Shown here: one piece after another, positions 6,565 through 13,075 of the stretch
How positions within the stretch are numbered: position 1 is the first letter of the stretch
Layout of the letters: each line of letters opens with the position of its first letter
Assembly (NCBI GenBank): GCA_003153855.1
Contig: PMBM01000048.1
Span: forward strand, 53,817-67,271
Source: Propionibacteriaceae bacterium
Lineage (GTDB): Bacteria > Actinomycetota > Actinomycetes > Propionibacteriales > Propionibacteriaceae
DNA: 13,455 nt
Direction: 5' to 3'
Program-made: the position numbers and the translations under genes
The notes under the pieces: model-generated
What the model was told of the DNA's origin: nothing
Databases searched by the model: none
Seen by the model: the letters and a program-made list of their open reading frames with translations, nothing else

Positions 6565-8376
6565 TCAGCCTGAGTGCGCCTCCTCCAGCTGCCGCGAGAC
6601 CACGACGAAGGTGTCGGCGAGGCGGACGAGACTTTGCTGCCTCTCGGCTGGGTCGGCCTGGTCGGTGAGCCGATCGGTCTCCGACCGTATGGCCTGCAGC
6701 AACCGGAGAGCGGTGTCGTCGATCGGCGACCTTCCATCCCCAGCGGGCGCACCGGTCCCTCCGGCGAGGGCGGGAGTCGCTGGGGACGACGCCGCGGCGA
6801 CCGCCGCGCCGCCAGCGGGCCGCAGCTCTGTCCTGCCGGACAGGTCCTCCGCCTGACGATGGGCCGGCGACGGAGATGTTGCCGCCGCCCGGACGGCACG
6901 CTGCTTCCCGGGCAGCGCGATGAGCGCGATGAGCGCGATTCCGGCCGTGATGCCTGCGCTCACCCACATCGACATACCGAGTGCGTGCACGAACGACTCA
7001 CGGACGGTGGCACCGATCGAGGGGATCTTGTCCGCCACCGCGAGCCCTTGGAAAACCCCGAGTCGTACGGTGTCCACAGCAGAGGACGGCAGCGCTGCCG
7101 GCAGGTCGAGGTGGTCGATGTAGGCGCGGTTGAGGACGCTGCCAAGGATCGCTACCCCCAACGGGTTGCCGGTCTTCTGCAACGCCGTGAAGACCGCGGA
7201 GCCGGTGCTGGCCCGGTCCGGTGTGACATGGCTCATGGCGACCGACGCTGACGTCGACATGCCCAGGCCGAGACCCAGTCCGACCACGCCCATCCACACC
7301 ATGAGGTACCCGTCGGTCGAGTCGACCGTCGTACGAGCGCCGAGGACCGCGCCGACGGAAACCAAGGCGTAGCCGGCCGCGGCCACGACTCGTGGCCCGA
7401 GGAGCGATGCCAGCCGAGCGGCAAGGACGGAGGAGATCACCATGCCGCCGACGAGCGACAACAGCCTCACCCCAGCACCGAGTGCGTCGAGCCCCAGGAT
7501 CGCCTGCGCGTACATGGGGACCGCGAACAGGAGCCCCGTCATCGCGAGCACGCCCAGTGCCGGGACGACGGTCCCGGGCGTGTAGCCAGGCACGCTGAAC
7601 AGCTCCGGCGGGATCACCGGCTCCAGGCGGAGGACCGCCAGGTGGCGCTCCCAGGCGACGAGCATCAGGAGAACAACGAGGCCGCCGCCGATCCAGGCCC
7701 AGGCCGTGCGGCTGTCCCACCCGTCGCTCCCAGCGGCGACGAAGCCCCAGATGACAGCCGACAGACCTCCGACGAACCACAGCATGCCCATGAGGTCCAC
7801 CCGGCCCGGTCGCTCAGGGCGGGTCTCGGGCACGAGTAGCGCGGTCCCGACTGCTGCCAGCAGCGCCACGGGGACGTTGATGAGGAATACCCATCCCCAC
7901 CAGTGGCGGGTGAGCAGCCAGCCGCCCAGGATCGGCCCCAGCGGCATGCCGACGAAGGTCGCGGCCATGAAGATCCCGATGGCCCGCGGCCGCTCCGCCT
8001 CGTCGAACAGGACGGGCATCATCGCCATGGCGAGCACGCCGATCGCCCCTCCTGCCACCCCCATCACGGTCCGGGCTGCGATGAGCTGCTCGGGGTTGAC
8101 GGAGTACGCGCACGCGGCTGAGCACACGCCGAACACGATCAGGGCTCCGAGAAGGACCTTCTTGCGTCCGACGTGGTCGGCGAGCACACCGACCGGCAGC
8201 ATGGCCGCGGCCATGGCCAGCATGAACGACGTACTGAACCACTGCAGCTGGGTCGCGGACGCCGAGAGCTCACGCGCCAGCGTCGGCAGGGCGACGGCCA
8301 GGATCGTGGCGTCGAAGCCGACCACGAGTGCTGCGGAGACGAAGGCCCCGAGGGCCAACCACTTCTTCTGCCCCAT
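6565..8376 (-). CDS. DHA2-family (EmrB/QacA-type) MFS multidrug efflux transporter with long C-terminal tail
   Basis: This 603-residue inner-membrane pump probably exports drugs or a hydrophobic metabolite by proton antiport. The DHA2 signature FDATILAVALP (21-31) is in TM1, motif A is GVLADHVGRKK (63-73) and motif C includes GPILGGW (147-153); spacing fits 14 helices ending near residue 488. Unusually, about 115 residues follow: a low-complexity Ala/Pro/Gly linker and then an amphipathic helical segment, about 548-600 (LRLLQAIRSETDRL; QQSLVRLADTFVVVSRQLEEA). The start at 8376 is chosen because AAGGGG (8387-8382) is 5 bp upstream; ATG at 8379 or 8394 are alternatives. A much longer upstream frame antisense to TetR is spurious. 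It is divergent from the TetR gene with shared operators, and the unknown 5605-6549 gene follows. Confidence 0.95.
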   Translation of the reverse strand: MGQKKWLALGAFVSAALVVGFDATILAVALPTLARELSASATQLQWFSTSFMLAMAAAMLPVGVLADHVGRKKVLLGALIVFGVCSAACAYSVNPEQLIAARTVMGVAGGAIGVLAMAMMPVLFDEAERPRAIGIFMAATFVGMPLGPILGGWLLTRHWWGWVFLINVPVALLAAVGTALLVPETRPERPGRVDLMGMLWFVGGLSAVIWGFVAAGSDGWDSRTAWAWIGGGLVVLLMLVAWERHLAVLRLEPVIPPELFSVPGYTPGTVVPALGVLAMTGLLFAVPMYAQAILGLDALGAGVRLLSLVGGMVISSVLAARLASLLGPRVVAAAGYALVSVGAVLGARTTVDSTDGYLMVWMGVVGLGLGLGMSTSASVAMSHVTPDRASTGSAVFTALQKTGNPLGVAILGSVLNRAYIDHLDLPAALPSSAVDTVRLGVFQGLAVADKIPSIGATVRESFVHALGMSMWVSAGITAGIALIALIALPGKQRAVRAAATSPSPAHRQAEDLSGRTELRPAGGAAVAAASSPATPALAGGTGAPAGDGRSPIDDTALRLLQAIRSETDRLTDQADPAERQQSLVRLADTFVVVSRQLEEAHSG

Positions 8377-8398
8377 CATGTCCCCTTCTGACATCGAG

Positions 8399-8438
8399 TG
8401 CCAAATGGCAGAGTATGCCAAACGGCAGGATATGCCAA
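8399..8438. promoter_or_regulatory. Tandem TetR-type operators, TGCC-N4-GGCA in 17-bp register
   Basis: TGCCAAATGGCA (8399-8410) and TGCCAAACGGCA (8416-8427) are palindromes; a third half site, TGCCAA, starts at 8433. The three starts are exactly 17 bp apart, and the first two 17-bp units agree at 14 positions. They fill the gap between the divergent pump and TetR genes and overlap both candidate promoters, which is the expected arrangement for a self-controlling TetR repressor. Operator assignment is inferred from symmetry and position. Confidence 0.75.
8410..8438 (-). promoter_or_regulatory. Promoter of the DHA2 efflux pump
   Basis: On the minus strand TTGGCA (8438-8433) and TACTCT (8415-8410) are 17 bp apart, predicting a start near 8403 and a short leader before AAGGGG and ATG at 8376. 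The -35 is itself the third operator half site, and the second palindrome fills the spacer, so repressor binding would block polymerase. Confidence 0.6.
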
Positions 8439-8454
8439 GGGGGCTCGGCCTGGC

Positions 8455-8460
8455 TAGACT
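8455..8460 (+). promoter_or_regulatory. -10 element of the TetR gene, probable leaderless transcript
   Basis: TAGACT at 8455-8460 ends six bases before the GTG start at 8467, so transcription would begin at or next to the start codon. No Shine-Dalgarno is present. The region 17 bp upstream, where a -35 would sit, coincides with the third TGCCAA repeat. Confidence 0.55.
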
Positions 8461-8466
8461 GCGTTC

Positions 8467-9150
8467 GTGGAGCCGTCGGACAGTCTGCGGGAGCGCAAGA
8501 AGGTCGCGACCGAGCGTCGCCTGCAGCAGGCGGCTGTGAGTCTGTTCGAACGGCAGGGCTTCTCTCAGACGCCCGTGGAGCAGATCGCGGCCGAGGCCGA
8601 TGTCTCCCCCAGAACGTTCTTCCGGTACTTCCCCACCAAGGAAGCGGTACTCGTCAGCGACCTGTACGACGCGCCGTTCGTGGCTCTGCTCCAGGAGGCA
8701 CCCGCGGACCTGACCCTGCTCGAGACCTTCCGGTGGGCCATCCACGCTCTGTACGACCGTTTCGACGAGGCGGACTGGCAGGCCGAGCAGCTGCGGATGC
8801 GGATCCTCTCGTCGACCCCAGAGGTGTCGTCGCTGCTGGCGCGTCAGTACATGCGTTCGGTCGTCACGGCTGTCGAGTTCGTCGCTCGCCGGCTCGACCT
8901 GCCGCTGAGCCACCCGCTGGCCGCCACGTACGGCGCGATGCTGGTGGGCGCGGTGGGGGCAGGGCTCGCGGGGCTGGCGGTGCCCGACGATGCGGGCACC
9001 TGGGAGTCGTCGATCTCGCGCGCGGAGCTCATCACGCTCACCGACCTCGGGCTGGACGCCCTCGGGCATGGGCTCCCCGAACGTGCACAGGACGTCCCCG
9101 CTGACCTCCGTCGCCGAGGGGCAGCCGTCCTCCCCCCTTCCGCGTCGTAG
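8467..9150 (+). CDS. TetR/AcrR-family transcriptional repressor
   Basis: This 227-residue cytosolic DNA-binding protein is the probable repressor of the divergent pump. The N-terminal helix-turn-helix is canonical: an approach helix, ATERRLQQAAVSLFERQGF (14-32), then TPVEQIAAEADVSPRTFFRYF (35-55) and the closing PTKEAVL (56-62). The remainder is a helical ligand-binding and dimerisation domain with no recognised specificity. The GTG start at 8467 lacks a ribosome site, but a -10-like TAGACT lies six bases upstream, consistent with a leaderless mRNA. Tandem palindromes in the 90-bp divergent gap are the likely binding sites, giving self-repression and pump repression. The last 20 residues or so are Arg/Pro-rich and look like an unconserved tail. 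Confidence 0.95.
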   Translation: MEPSDSLRERKKVATERRLQQAAVSLFERQGFSQTPVEQIAAEADVSPRTFFRYFPTKEAVLVSDLYDAPFVALLQEAPADLTLLETFRWAIHALYDRFDEADWQAEQLRMRILSSTPEVSSLLARQYMRSVVTAVEFVARRLDLPLSHPLAATYGAMLVGAVGAGLAGLAVPDDAGTWESSISRAELITLTDLGLDALGHGLPERAQDVPADLRRRGAAVLPPSAS

Positions 9151-9200
9151 CCTCGGCAGCCGGGAAAGCCCCCCGCGGTGCACCCGGCCCGGGGCGAGGC
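9150..9200 (+). terminator. Imperfect GC-rich hairpin after TetR
   Basis: GCCTCG (9150-9155) pairs with CGAGGC (9195-9200), and within it GCCGGG (9159-9164) pairs with CCCGGC (9183-9188), with unpaired bases between. It starts at the TetR stop codon. There is no T-run. It may separate the TetR transcript from the acyl-CoA ligase. Confidence 0.35.
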
Positions 9201-9245
9201 GCCGGTCTGGTCTGCGGGGGCGCACGCGAGCGTGGCGTCGGACGG

Positions 9246-9251
9246 TACTGT
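9246..9251 (+). promoter_or_regulatory. -10 element of the acyl-CoA ligase, probable leaderless transcript
   Basis: TACTGT (9246-9251) ends eight bases before the GTG at 9260. The only purine run, AGGGA, is too close to the start to be a normal ribosome site. A -35 is not obvious. Confidence 0.4.
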
Positions 9252-9259
9252 CAGGGACC

Positions 9260-10942
9260 GTGAATGCTCCCTGGGTCAAGCACTATCAGCCTGGCGTCCC
9301 CGCGGAGATCGAGCTGCCGACGGAGTCGTTGGTCGCGTTGGTCGAGCGATCGGTCCGTGAGGCCGGCGACTCGGTTGCGACCGAGTTCTTCGGGCGTACG
9401 ACCACGTACGAGCAGCTGGGGGAGCAGATCTCCCGCGCCGCCGAGGGTCTACGGCGTCTGGGCGTACAGGCGGGTGACCGCGTGGCGATCGTGCTGCCCA
9501 ACTCGCCGCAGCACGTCGTCGCGTTCTACGCGATCCTGCGGCTGGGCGCCGTCGTCGTCGAGCACAACCCGCTGTACACGGAGCGCGAGCTCCGCCACAT
9601 CTTCGAGGACCACACGGCCCGCGTCGCGATCTGCTGGGACGTGGCCGTACCCAAGCTCAAGGCGATCCCCGACGACGTGCCGCTGCGGCACATCGTCTCG
9701 GTCAACCTCCTCGACGCGTTCCCGACGATCAAGCGGCTCGCCCTGTCGCTGCCGGTCAAGAGCCTCCGCGAGACCCGCGCCAAGCTGACGCAACCGGCGC
9801 CCGGCACGATGACGTGGAAGCACCTCCTCGGCTCCGGCCCGCTCGACGACTCGTACCCTCGACCGACCGTCACCGATCTCGCGGTCATCCAGTACACGTC
9901 GGGCACCACCGGCGTGCCCAAGGGCGCGATGCTCAGCCACTTCAACCTCTACAGCAACGCCCGCCAGGGCGAGGCGTGGATGTACGGCGCCGAGTACCGC
10001 AAGGAGAACTTCTACGCGATCCTGCCGATGTTCCACGCGTTCGGGATGACGCTGTTCCTCACGTACGGGATCCTCAAGCAGGGCCGGCTCGTCATCTTCC
10101 CCTCCTTCGATGTCGACCTGGTGCTCGACGCCGCGAAGAAGAGCCCGCCCACGGTCTACTGCGCGGTGCCGCCGATCTACGAGCGCACGGCGGTCCGCGC
10201 GCAGGAACGCGGCATCTCGTTGAAGAGCGCGAAGTACTGCATCTCCGGCGCGATGAACCTGCCGGAGGCGGTCGTCGAGCTGTGGGAGTCGGTGTCAGGA
10301 GGGTTGCTCGTCGAGGGGTACGGGATGACGGAGGCGTCTCCTGTGTGCCTCGGAAACCCGTTCGCCCCGAGCAGGCGTCCGAACACGATCGGCGTGCCGT
10401 TCCCGAGCACGTACATGAAGGTCGTCGACGCCGACGACCCCACCCGCGAGGTCGCGCAGGGCGAGCGCGGCGAGCTGCTCATCCAGGGGCCGCAGGTGTT
10501 CAGCGGCTACTGGAACATGCCCGAGGAGACCGCCAAGACGCTGCTCCCGGACGGCTGGCTGCGTACGGGCGACCTCGTCACCGTCGACGCCGACGGCTTC
10601 ACGACGATCGTCGACCGGGTGAAGGAGCTCATCATCACGGGCGGCTTCAACGTGTCGCCGTCCGAGGTCGAGGCGGTCCTGAGGGGGAACACGGACGTCC
10701 TGGACGCGGCCGTCGTCGGCGTCCCGTCGAAGCACAGCGGCGAGAGCGTCGTCGCGATCGTCCGCCTCCGGCCCGGAGCCGTGCTGAACGCCGCAGGACT
10801 GATCGAGTTCTGCCGTGTCCAGCTCGCCGCCTACAAGGTGCCGCGAGACATCGTCGCGGTCGACGAGCTGCCCACGTCCATGCTCGGCAAGGTCCTCCGC
10901 AAGCAGGTCCGCGAGGACTACCTCGCCGGCCACGCCGGCTGA
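9260..10942 (+). CDS. Long-chain fatty-acid--CoA ligase (FadD-type, AMP-forming)
   Basis: The 560-residue cytosolic or membrane-associated enzyme activates fatty acids to acyl-CoA through an acyl-adenylate, feeding beta-oxidation or lipid synthesis. ANL-superfamily motifs are complete: the P-loop YTSGTTGVPKG (212-222), the adenine-binding YGMTE (354-358), GWLRTGD (432-438) with the ribose-binding Asp, the hinge-region DRVKELIITGG (452-462), and the C-terminal catalytic Lys in SMLGKVLRK (K544). The N-terminal HNPLYTERELRHIF stretch (102-115) closely resembles long-chain ligases. The start is GTG at 9260, giving MNAPWVKHYQPG; upstream in-frame sequence overlaps the TetR gene and is not protein-like. 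The gene follows TetR by 109 bp with its own candidate promoter and ends at the bidirectional ACTGAGCAC repeat terminator. Chain-length preference cannot be read. Confidence 0.96.
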   Translation: MNAPWVKHYQPGVPAEIELPTESLVALVERSVREAGDSVATEFFGRTTTYEQLGEQISRAAEGLRRLGVQAGDRVAIVLPNSPQHVVAFYAILRLGAVVVEHNPLYTERELRHIFEDHTARVAICWDVAVPKLKAIPDDVPLRHIVSVNLLDAFPTIKRLALSLPVKSLRETRAKLTQPAPGTMTWKHLLGSGPLDDSYPRPTVTDLAVIQYTSGTTGVPKGAMLSHFNLYSNARQGEAWMYGAEYRKENFYAILPMFHAFGMTLFLTYGILKQGRLVIFPSFDVDLVLDAAKKSPPTVYCAVPPIYERTAVRAQERGISLKSAKYCISGAMNLPEAVVELWESVSGGLLVEGYGMTEASPVCLGNPFAPSRRPNTIGVPFPSTYMKVVDADDPTREVAQGERGELLIQGPQVFSGYWNMPEETAKTLLPDGWLRTGDLVTVDADGFTTIVDRVKELIITGGFNVSPSEVEAVLRGNTDVLDAAVVGVPSKHSGESVVAIVRLRPGAVLNAAGLIEFCRVQLAAYKVPRDIVAVDELPTSMLGKVLRKQVREDYLAGHAG

Positions 10943-10979
10943 GGAGGCCGAACGCCCCGGGGTCCGCGTACCTCCACCC

Positions 10980-11067
10980 GACTGAGCACCACATCCCTGA
11001 CTGAGCACCGTCCACGAACGGTGCTCAGTCGTGTTCTGGGTGCTCAGTCGTGTCCGGGTCCTCAGTC
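10980..11067. repeat. Cluster of five ACTGAGCACC-type repeats in opposed orientation
   Basis: GACTGAGCACC occurs at 10980-10990 and 10999-11009; its complement GGTGCTCAGTC at 11020-11030 and 11039-11049, plus a one-mismatch copy at 11057-11067. Neighbouring copies start 18-21 bp apart. Because two direct and three inverted copies face each other, several alternative hairpins can form. The fifth copy includes the stop codon of the GIY-YIG gene, so the repeat extends into coding sequence. Confidence 0.85.
10999..11030. terminator. Bidirectional terminator hairpin, 13-bp perfect stem
   Basis: GACTGAGCACCGT (10999-11011) and ACGGTGCTCAGTC (11018-11030) form a perfect stem with a six-base loop between two convergent genes: the acyl-CoA ligase ends 57 bp to the left and the GIY-YIG gene 32 bp to the right. 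There is no strong T-run, so a stem-type actinobacterial terminator is inferred. Confidence 0.75.
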
Positions 11068-11958
11068 GTGGAGGGGATGACCGTGCAGGGCGGCAGCGAG
11101 CGTCGCGTTGCGACACAGGAAGTCGTGCCACTCGGCCGGGGCCGTGACCGCCCCAGACGTCGTGGGTGCCTGCTCCCAGGTACGGAGCCGGCCCGATCGG
11201 AACCGCAACGTCACCTGCATCCCGTCGGCGGAGCCGGCGAGGTCCGCGTGCGCGCAGAACATCCGTACGGGCGCGACGACCCACTCGAACCCGCCGAGCT
11301 CCTCGTGGATGCGTGACGCCACTTCGAACAGCTCGACGCCCGCTGCCGCGTCCCGTTTCGCGACCAGAGCGGCCCGTGCAGCCGAGACCGCGCCCGGGTC
11401 TCGGCGGAGCACTGCGTCGACCGTGTCGACCAGCGCGCCAGCATCGGCCGTCGCAACGGCATGGATGCGCGCGAGGTCGCGTGCGGTACCGGTGAGCCGG
11501 GAGCGCGAGTAGCTCAGCGGGTACACCCGCTCCAGCGCGGCGACCGCCAGCCGGGTGGCGCCACCGCCCAGGAACGGCCCGTAGCAGCGCACGCTCGACG
11601 TCTCGACCCGCTCGTGGCTGACGGCGATCGACGGTGTCGAGGTGTCCAGGCGCACGTACACGGGGTTCTCGAGGCCGCCCGCGACCCTGTTCCATCGAGG
11701 CTTCCGGTGTTCGAGCAGCATCCGCTCCACCCACGCGGCTTCGTGCTCGGACGCGCAGACCAGCGCTTCGATCCCGACGATCTGGGGCACCATCCGCCGG
11801 AGGCGGGGCCGGTCGCGCAGGTCGCCCCAGTAGGACGAGACTCGCCGCCTGAGGTTGCCGGCTCGCCCGATGTAGAGGGCTCGACCCTGGACGTCGCGGA
11901 ACCTGTACACGCCAGGTGCATTGGGCAGCAGGGCCACCGCCGACGGCCGCACGCTCAC
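11062..11958 (-). CDS. UvrC/Cho-like GIY-YIG endonuclease, UvrC N-terminal type
   Basis: The 298-residue protein resembles the N-terminal half of UvrC, the nuclease that makes the 3' incision in nucleotide excision repair; E. coli Cho (295 aa) is a stand-alone enzyme of this size. The GIY-YIG domain begins PGVYRF (15-20), then YIGRAGNLRRRV (29-40), with catalytic Tyr18/Tyr29, Arg near 37-39, and Glu78 in the SEHEAAWVERMLL helix, followed by KPRWN (86-90). A UvrC-like RCYGPFLGGG segment follows near 125-134. A helical stretch LVAKRDAAAGVELFEVASRIHEEL may match the UVR (UvrB-contact) region. The RNase H-like and HhH domains of full UvrC are absent. GTG at 11958 has GGAG five bases upstream, inside the end of the rhomboid gene 11 bp away, so the pair is one operon. 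The target damage is unknown. Confidence 0.9.
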   Translation of the reverse strand: MSVRPSAVALLPNAPGVYRFRDVQGRALYIGRAGNLRRRVSSYWGDLRDRPRLRRMVPQIVGIEALVCASEHEAAWVERMLLEHRKPRWNRVAGGLENPVYVRLDTSTPSIAVSHERVETSSVRCYGPFLGGGATRLAVAALERVYPLSYSRSRLTGTARDLARIHAVATADAGALVDTVDAVLRRDPGAVSAARAALVAKRDAAAGVELFEVASRIHEELGGFEWVVAPVRMFCAHADLAGSADGMQVTLRFRSGRLRTWEQAPTTSGAVTAPAEWHDFLCRNATLAAALHGHPLHD

Positions 11959-11969
11959 GGCGACTCCGT

Positions 11970-12875
11970 TCAGCCCAGCATGAGGGCCCTCGCCACGATG
12001 GCGGCGAGGATGACGACGGTGAGCGCGGTCAGGCCGTACAGCTGGATCCGCTGACGGTTCTCACGCGGTGCCCACGCGATGATCCACCCCGCGATGAGGC
12101 CGCCGACGAGGCCGCCCAGGTGGCCCTGCCACGAGATCGTGCCGATGTAGAAGAGGGTGAAGGCGATGTTGGCGCCGAGGACGAAGAGGACCTGCTTGTA
12201 GTTGCCCTTGGCCTTGTACGCCAGGAGCAGCAGAGCGCCCATCAGGCCGAACAGCGCGCCGGACGCACCGACGGTCGAGGAGTCCGGGCCGGTCAGCCAC
12301 ATCACGCTCGCGGAACCCGCCAGGCCGGCGACCCCGTACAGGGCCAGGAACCGTGTGCGGCCGAGGACCCGCTCGATGATCGGTCCGATGATGAACAGCG
12401 ACACCATGTTCAGCAGGAGGTGCGTGAGCTGGAGGTGCGTGAACACGGACGTGACGATCTGCCACCACGCCCCGCTCGAGACGCCGGGGACCCAGGTGCC
12501 GCCCTCGCCAGCGCAGGTGGCCTGCAGCACGCCCGGGAAGTAGGAGTTGGGGTCGTTCACGGCGAGACAGATGCCGCGAGGAACGAGCCCGAGGCGGTCG
12601 CCCAGCCCCGTCCTGCTGCAGAGCAGCCAGACTGCGGTGTTGATGACGATCAGAACGATCGAGGTGAGACGGGGGTCACGGCTGGGGACCCCTCCGTACG
12701 GGAGCAGCCCCTGCCGCGTCTCGCGGGCGCCCTGCCTGGTGCACTCGGGGCACTGGAAGCCGACGGCCGCGTCGACCATGCAGTTCGGGCAGATCGGACG
12801 GTGGCAGCGCGTACACACCACGCCCGCCGGGACGCCGGGGTGTCGGTAGCACGTCATGGGGCCGTTCTCGGTCAC
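11970..12875 (-). CDS. Rhomboid-family intramembrane serine protease with N-terminal zinc-binding domain
   Basis: The 301-residue protein starts at GTG 12875, chosen because GGGAGC (12886-12881) lies five bases upstream; ATG at 12857 is an alternative without a ribosome site. Residues 9-45 form a B-box/zinc-ribbon-like cluster: CYRH, CTRCH, CPNC and QCPEC (C9, H12, C21, C24, C29, C32, C42, C45). From residue 70 six or seven membrane segments follow. The rhomboid catalytic dyad is clear: Ser205 in GASGALFG and His252 in WQGHLGG, with the oxyanion motif HLLLN (152-156) before it. The loop TGLGDRLGLVPRGIC...GTWVP (89-130) is extracytoplasmic or L1-like. Rhomboids cleave membrane proteins within the bilayer. 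This zinc-finger fusion is common in actinobacteria. The GIY-YIG nuclease gene follows 11 bp downstream. Confidence 0.95.
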   Translation of the reverse strand: MTENGPMTCYRHPGVPAGVVCTRCHRPICPNCMVDAAVGFQCPECTRQGARETRQGLLPYGGVPSRDPRLTSIVLIVINTAVWLLCSRTGLGDRLGLVPRGICLAVNDPNSYFPGVLQATCAGEGGTWVPGVSSGAWWQIVTSVFTHLQLTHLLLNMVSLFIIGPIIERVLGRTRFLALYGVAGLAGSASVMWLTGPDSSTVGASGALFGLMGALLLLAYKAKGNYKQVLFVLGANIAFTLFYIGTISWQGHLGGLVGGLIAGWIIAWAPRENRQRIQLYGLTALTVVILAAIVARALMLG

Positions 12876-13006
12876 GCGAGGCTCCCGCGCGATCGAGGGG
12901 TCACGATGACGTCGTCGGCCTCTTGCTCCACGGATCAATCCTGTCATGACCTGACGACAGTCCGCCCCACGCCACGGGCTCACGCCTCGATAGCACGTCC
13001 GTCTCG

Positions 13007-13033
13007 CATGTCGAACGATGAGCATTCGACATG
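13007..13033. promoter_or_regulatory. Operator-like inverted repeat upstream of the phosphorylase gene
   Basis: CATGTCGAA (13007-13015) and TTCGACATG (13025-13033) are perfectly complementary with a 9-bp spacer. The site ends 6 bp before the candidate -35 of the phosphorylase promoter. Half-site length and centre spacing (18 bp) suit a dimeric regulator. No regulator gene is in view. Confidence 0.5.
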
Positions 13034-13039
13034 GACGTT

Positions 13040-13069
13040 TTCACGCCTGAAACATGACCGCGTTACGGT
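13040..13069 (+). promoter_or_regulatory. Candidate promoter of the phosphorylase gene, probably leaderless
   Basis: TTCACG (13040-13045) and TACGGT (13064-13069) are 18 bp apart, and the -10 ends six bases before the ATG at 13076. No Shine-Dalgarno precedes the start, so a leaderless mRNA is likely. Confidence 0.45.
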
Positions 13070-13075
13070 GATCCA

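Larger units (their letters stand above)
12876..13075. other. Divergent intergenic region between rhomboid and glycogen phosphorylase
   Basis: Two hundred base pairs with no gene. It contains the rhomboid ribosome site (12881-12886), a CTGTC/GACAG inverted pair near 12938-12957, the 9-bp inverted repeat at 13007-13033 and the candidate phosphorylase promoter at 13040-13069. No clear minus-strand promoter for rhomboid was found. Confidence 0.5.

Noticed and set aside
8377..9279. N-terminal 300-codon extension of the DHA2 pump frame
   Set aside because: It is antisense to the TetR gene, Arg-rich and not membrane-like; a ribosome site lies before ATG 8376.
10980..11067. CRISPR array
   Set aside because: Units are only 11 bp, they occur in both orientations, spacers are about 8 bp and no cas genes are present.
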